64,000 nt of DNA from Oreocharis arfaki (lineage: Eukaryota; Chordata; Aves; Passeriformes; Paramythiidae): positions 3,328,048 through 3,392,047 of the forward strand of contig VZRR01014165.1 of assembly GCA_013398015.1 (NCBI GenBank). Reading direction: 5' to 3'. The notes under the pieces were generated by a model. It saw only the letters and a list, made by a program, of their open reading frames with translations, did no database searches and was not told where the DNA came from. The first letter of the stretch is position 1. The number at the start of each line of letters is the position of its first letter. Shown here piece by piece: positions 61,030-64,000 of the stretch. Made by a program: the position numbers and the translations under genes.

Positions 61030-61132
61030 ATAAGGTCTCCCTTGAGCCTCCATTTCTCCAGGTTAAACAACCCCAACTCCCTCAGTCAATCCTCATAAAG
61101 CTTGTTTTCCAGTCCTTTCACCAGCTTAAAAC
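61030..61132 (-). mobile_element. CR1 LINE internal fragment
   Basis: AAGGTCTCCCTTGAGCCTCC, then CTCCAGGTTAAACAACCCCA and CCTCATAAAGCTTGTTTTCC are the complement of an internal part of the CR1 3' region. The CR1 3' end is absent on the left side where it should be, so the piece is truncated or rearranged. Confidence 0.8.
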
Positions 61133-61173
61133 CATAAAGGAATCTGGGTTACTAGTTAATGTGTTGATATGTA

Positions 61174-61390
61174 TCATAGAATCACAGATTAGTCTGGGTT
61201 CAAAGGGAACTTGAAAGATCATCTGATCCAATATCTTGGGGGAAAGGGAGCCTTAATGAGGTTATCTTGCACCCTGTCCAGTCATAACTGGAAAACCTCC
61301 AGTGATGGGAGCACCTCCATGCCCGTGTGGAGGTTGTTCCAGTGAGTGACTACACTCACTGAAAAATTGTTCTTTCTTGAATTGGGATGA
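61174..61390 (-). mobile_element. CR1 LINE 3'-end fragment
   Basis: Begins with ATCATAGAATCACAGATTAG (complement of the CR1 tail). It continues through GAAAGATCATCTGATCC and GGTTGTTCCAGTGAGTGAC in CR1 order on the minus strand, fading out near 61390. It is a different insertion or a displaced part of the neighbouring fragment. Confidence 0.88.
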
Positions 61391-64000
61391 TTAGATAGTA
61401 GCTGTTTGATCTTAGAAGAGTTGAGTCCCACTCTGGGCAGGCCCTTTGGCTTAACTACTCGGTCCCATTAGATATTTGCACTAAATTTCTGTCTATATGA
61501 CCTGCTTGTAGGACTATTTTTGGAGTAGTTCTGAGATTATCATATTCCTGGAAGAAATTGGGAGGAGGAAATGGACATCAGTTGTAGTTAGTGCCTGAAG
61601 AGGACTTGCTTGCTCATGCAGAGACACTGCCAAGAGGAAAATGGACTGGAGTATTTTCTTCTGGGAGCTTCTTCCTACGATGGCTGGCATAGAAGGACTC
61701 TGCATTGCCTTCTCTGGGGCAGGTGGCATTTGTGGACTGCCTGAATCTGCCTGTAAGAGGCAATATAGAAAACCAAGTGACTAATCTTGAGACTGTTCTA
61801 TCAGGGAGAGCGTGCAGAATGAAAACACATTAGAAAATGCAATTTTCCTGGGCACTTCTGAAGAACGTACCTCTGTTTACCAGACAACTCGATACAACTC
61901 TAAACTCATTCTGTGTTACTTTTTCCCCAGCCCTTATGACTCGGCTAAGTATTTTGATAGAAAAGCCCAACTGCCTAACTTTATTTCCACCAAGAGGATA
62001 ATTCCAGAAGTCTCTAGCCATAGCAGAGAAAATAATTAAAACAAAACAAACAGCAGGCTGCATGTACTTGTGTTGTTTTCCATCCTGCTCAGTTATCAGT
62101 GGTCTTGAAACATTGCAAAAGTTCCATGGCTAACAAAGTTAGTCTTAAAAAAGAAATAAAAATCATTATGTCTATCAAGGGAAAGACCTATTTGTTTTAC
62201 AGTTGATGCTTAAAAAAAATAAAATATTCCGATAATGCGGAAGAACACGTCTTGGAGCTGGGCGAGGCTGTCTCACCAAGGAACCTCAGCCCCTAGCATT
62301 GGAGGCCTGGCATGAGACGGTAAACCACATGTTCCTTGGGATGAGTGATTATTAGTGACAAACAAAAGCAGTTTTGGCAACCCCAAACTTTCAACACTCA
62401 TGAGTCAGGACCCCAACCAGTCAAAACTGAGAGATGTACAAAGAATGTGTTTTGTGTTGTTTTTATTTTCTTGCTGGTGGTTGAGCATTTAGGGCTCAAG
62501 TTTTTGTTTTCTTTGTGAGATGCGAGACAGTGAACAAATTCTTGCTGTTGGGTGTTAGGAGTGAAAGGGCTGGTTATCGTGATACCTACGATGAAACCGC
62601 AAAAGGTTGCAAACCCACATTGTTTATTTTGAACCTGAGCTTTCTTTCCATTTGCTGACCAACGATTCCTGATGGTTGTGGATATGTTTTTTAGCCATAC
62701 TTTAGAGTTGCTTGGAAATTCTATCTTAAAAATGGAAAATGTGGTTCTCATAGAAATCAAAATTTACCACAGGAAGATGGTTAAATTCTTTTTTCTGACA
62801 AGTTTCCATCAACATGTAACATTTGTTGCCTCAAGTTGGGAGGATCCAGGATGCTTGGTGAGTTGCTTGATAGAATCCAAATGAAAAAGAAAAAAAAGAT
62901 TAATTCAGTATTAATATTAACCCATGTCCTCTGAAGTGTTAAAGGATTCTTTTTTGAATTCTAGAGCCTCATTTTTTTTAAAGAGTGGAGCTTTCCAGTT
63001 GCCATTCCAGGCGTTTGACATACTATTTGTCTTCTTTATGAAATGCATCACAGGTATCTGTGGCTGTCATACAGCATAGAGGTATGGTCTGACCTGATAG
63101 CCTAGACAGTTGCCTGAGCTATAACTTCCCTAAAATACAGAATTCATGCTTCTTTCCATATTAGGAAGTGTGATGAGATTTGGACATACTCAGTTTTCTC
63201 ATTAGACAGAAATTCCTCTTTTTCATTAGCTATGTTTGTAGGTATCATTGAAGCTGTTTGCATAAAAGCATTTCTGCATACAGATTGTTGAGAAAAGGTT
63301 CATTTTGCCTCCTCACAATATAGTTGTTATACAAAATGCTTTTTTTTTTTTTCTGATTACAAACAGAACCAGAAGATAATAATTAAAGTAAATAATATAT
63401 TTCTGGATGAAATTTCAGATAAGCTAATATGCTCCAAAGTGCTTGAAATGTACTTTTTAACATCTTCATAGACACGTGATGGCTTTTTGTTAAGGAAACC
63501 TCCCAGTCTGAAGCCTGAAAGGCACTGGCAGTCACATCCCACAGCCAGATACTGCCACTGCTGGGACCAAAGCCCCTTCGCAGGGGGCGGCTCCAGCGAC
63601 CGACGGGTCCCCCTCAGCTCTTCACACACCCACTCCACAGGCCAGGAGCTCAGACCAGGTTTCCTCACTGGTTCAACCCCAGGTTTCCCATGGCAGAGTC
63701 TCAAGCTTCTGCTTCTTTTAAGAAATGTTATCATGATGCAGCAACAACTTGAGCTGGTGCCTTAGAGGAGGGACCCTGAACAAAGGAAACCCTGTGTTTT
63801 TACACCCGTAGTGTCGATGTGCACAAAATTCTGGGTTCTTCCAGCTGAGTCCTCGGCTCCTGCCATGTGTCTGAGTGACTGGTCACCTGGCTGGTGCCAC
63901 GGGTCCCTGTGCTATGATCCCTTTGTTCTGCAAGGGATCAGCAGTCCATGGGCTCTTGCCCCCAGCTCCTACCACCCAGAGCTCAACCTGCAGCTCCCAC
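61391..64000. other. Downstream intergenic DNA to the window end
   Basis: No coding exon recognised. G+C rises over the last 500 bases, and a perfect inverted repeat lies at 63915-63940. In mammals the next gene is TNFSF11, but nothing here reads as its first exon. Confidence 0.6.
63915..63940. repeat. Perfect inverted repeat, 9-bp arms
   Basis: TGATCCCTT at 63915-63923 and AAGGGATCA at 63932-63940 are exact reverse complements around an eight-base loop. Function is unknown. Confidence 0.75.

Noticed and set aside
61391..64000. First exon of TNFSF11
   Set aside because: It follows AKAP11 in mammals, but no frame here resembles its N terminus or membrane segment.
1..64000. CRISPR arrays, operons, phage or other prokaryotic systems
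   Set aside because: No spaced identical repeats, no tightly packed genes; splice sites, CR1 LINEs and AKAP11 show this is a vertebrate nuclear genome.

Overview
This window is vertebrate nuclear DNA, almost certainly from a bird. It is AT-rich with long spliced introns, one CpG-island promoter interrupted by a run of Ns (a common fault of draft bird assemblies at GC-rich promoters), and truncated CR1 LINEs ending in the ATTCTATGATT-like tail typical of bird genomes. There is also a piece of an avian ERVL-type LTR. I see no prokaryotic, organellar or recent viral content.

The window holds one protein-coding gene, complete and on the + strand: AKAP11 (A-kinase anchoring protein 11, AKAP220). 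I traced it exon by exon. A CpG island at about 6990-8060 contains a non-coding first exon ending at 7559. The start codon is at 15944 in exon 2, followed by ten more coding exons, with the stop at 47071-47073. All junctions are GT-AG with matching phases. The joined coding length is 5856 nt, or 1952 codons, against about 1901 in human from memory. One exon of 4639 nt (28414-33052) carries 79% of the coding sequence. The 3' UTR runs about 4.2 kb to a strong AATAAA at 51286.

Layout: 1-6989 is upstream intergenic DNA with no gene I can support. 6990-8060 is the promoter and exon 1. 7560-15895 is intron 1, with two CR1 LINEs in opposite orientations. 15896-47073 holds the coding exons and introns 2-11. 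Intron 8 contains the LTR piece, and intron 11 contains an unexplained GC-rich island. 47074 to about 51310 is the 3' UTR. From there to 64000 is intergenic DNA with CR1 pieces and some perfect inverted repeats.

AKAP11 is a scaffold that ties PKA regulatory subunits, PP1, GSK3-beta and ER VAP proteins together, and it is also known as an autophagy receptor for PKA RI-alpha. In this copy the VAP-binding FFAT-like motif, the proline-directed TPPSTP site and two WSxL (LIR-like) motifs are intact. Two docking sites known from mammals look changed: the PP1-binding KVQF reads TIQY, and the RII-binding helix has lost its hydrophobic first half. These two changes, the repeated amphipathic-helix architecture, and the apparent duplication of two symmetric exons are the most interesting observations. 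I found no sign of a wholly new biological system.
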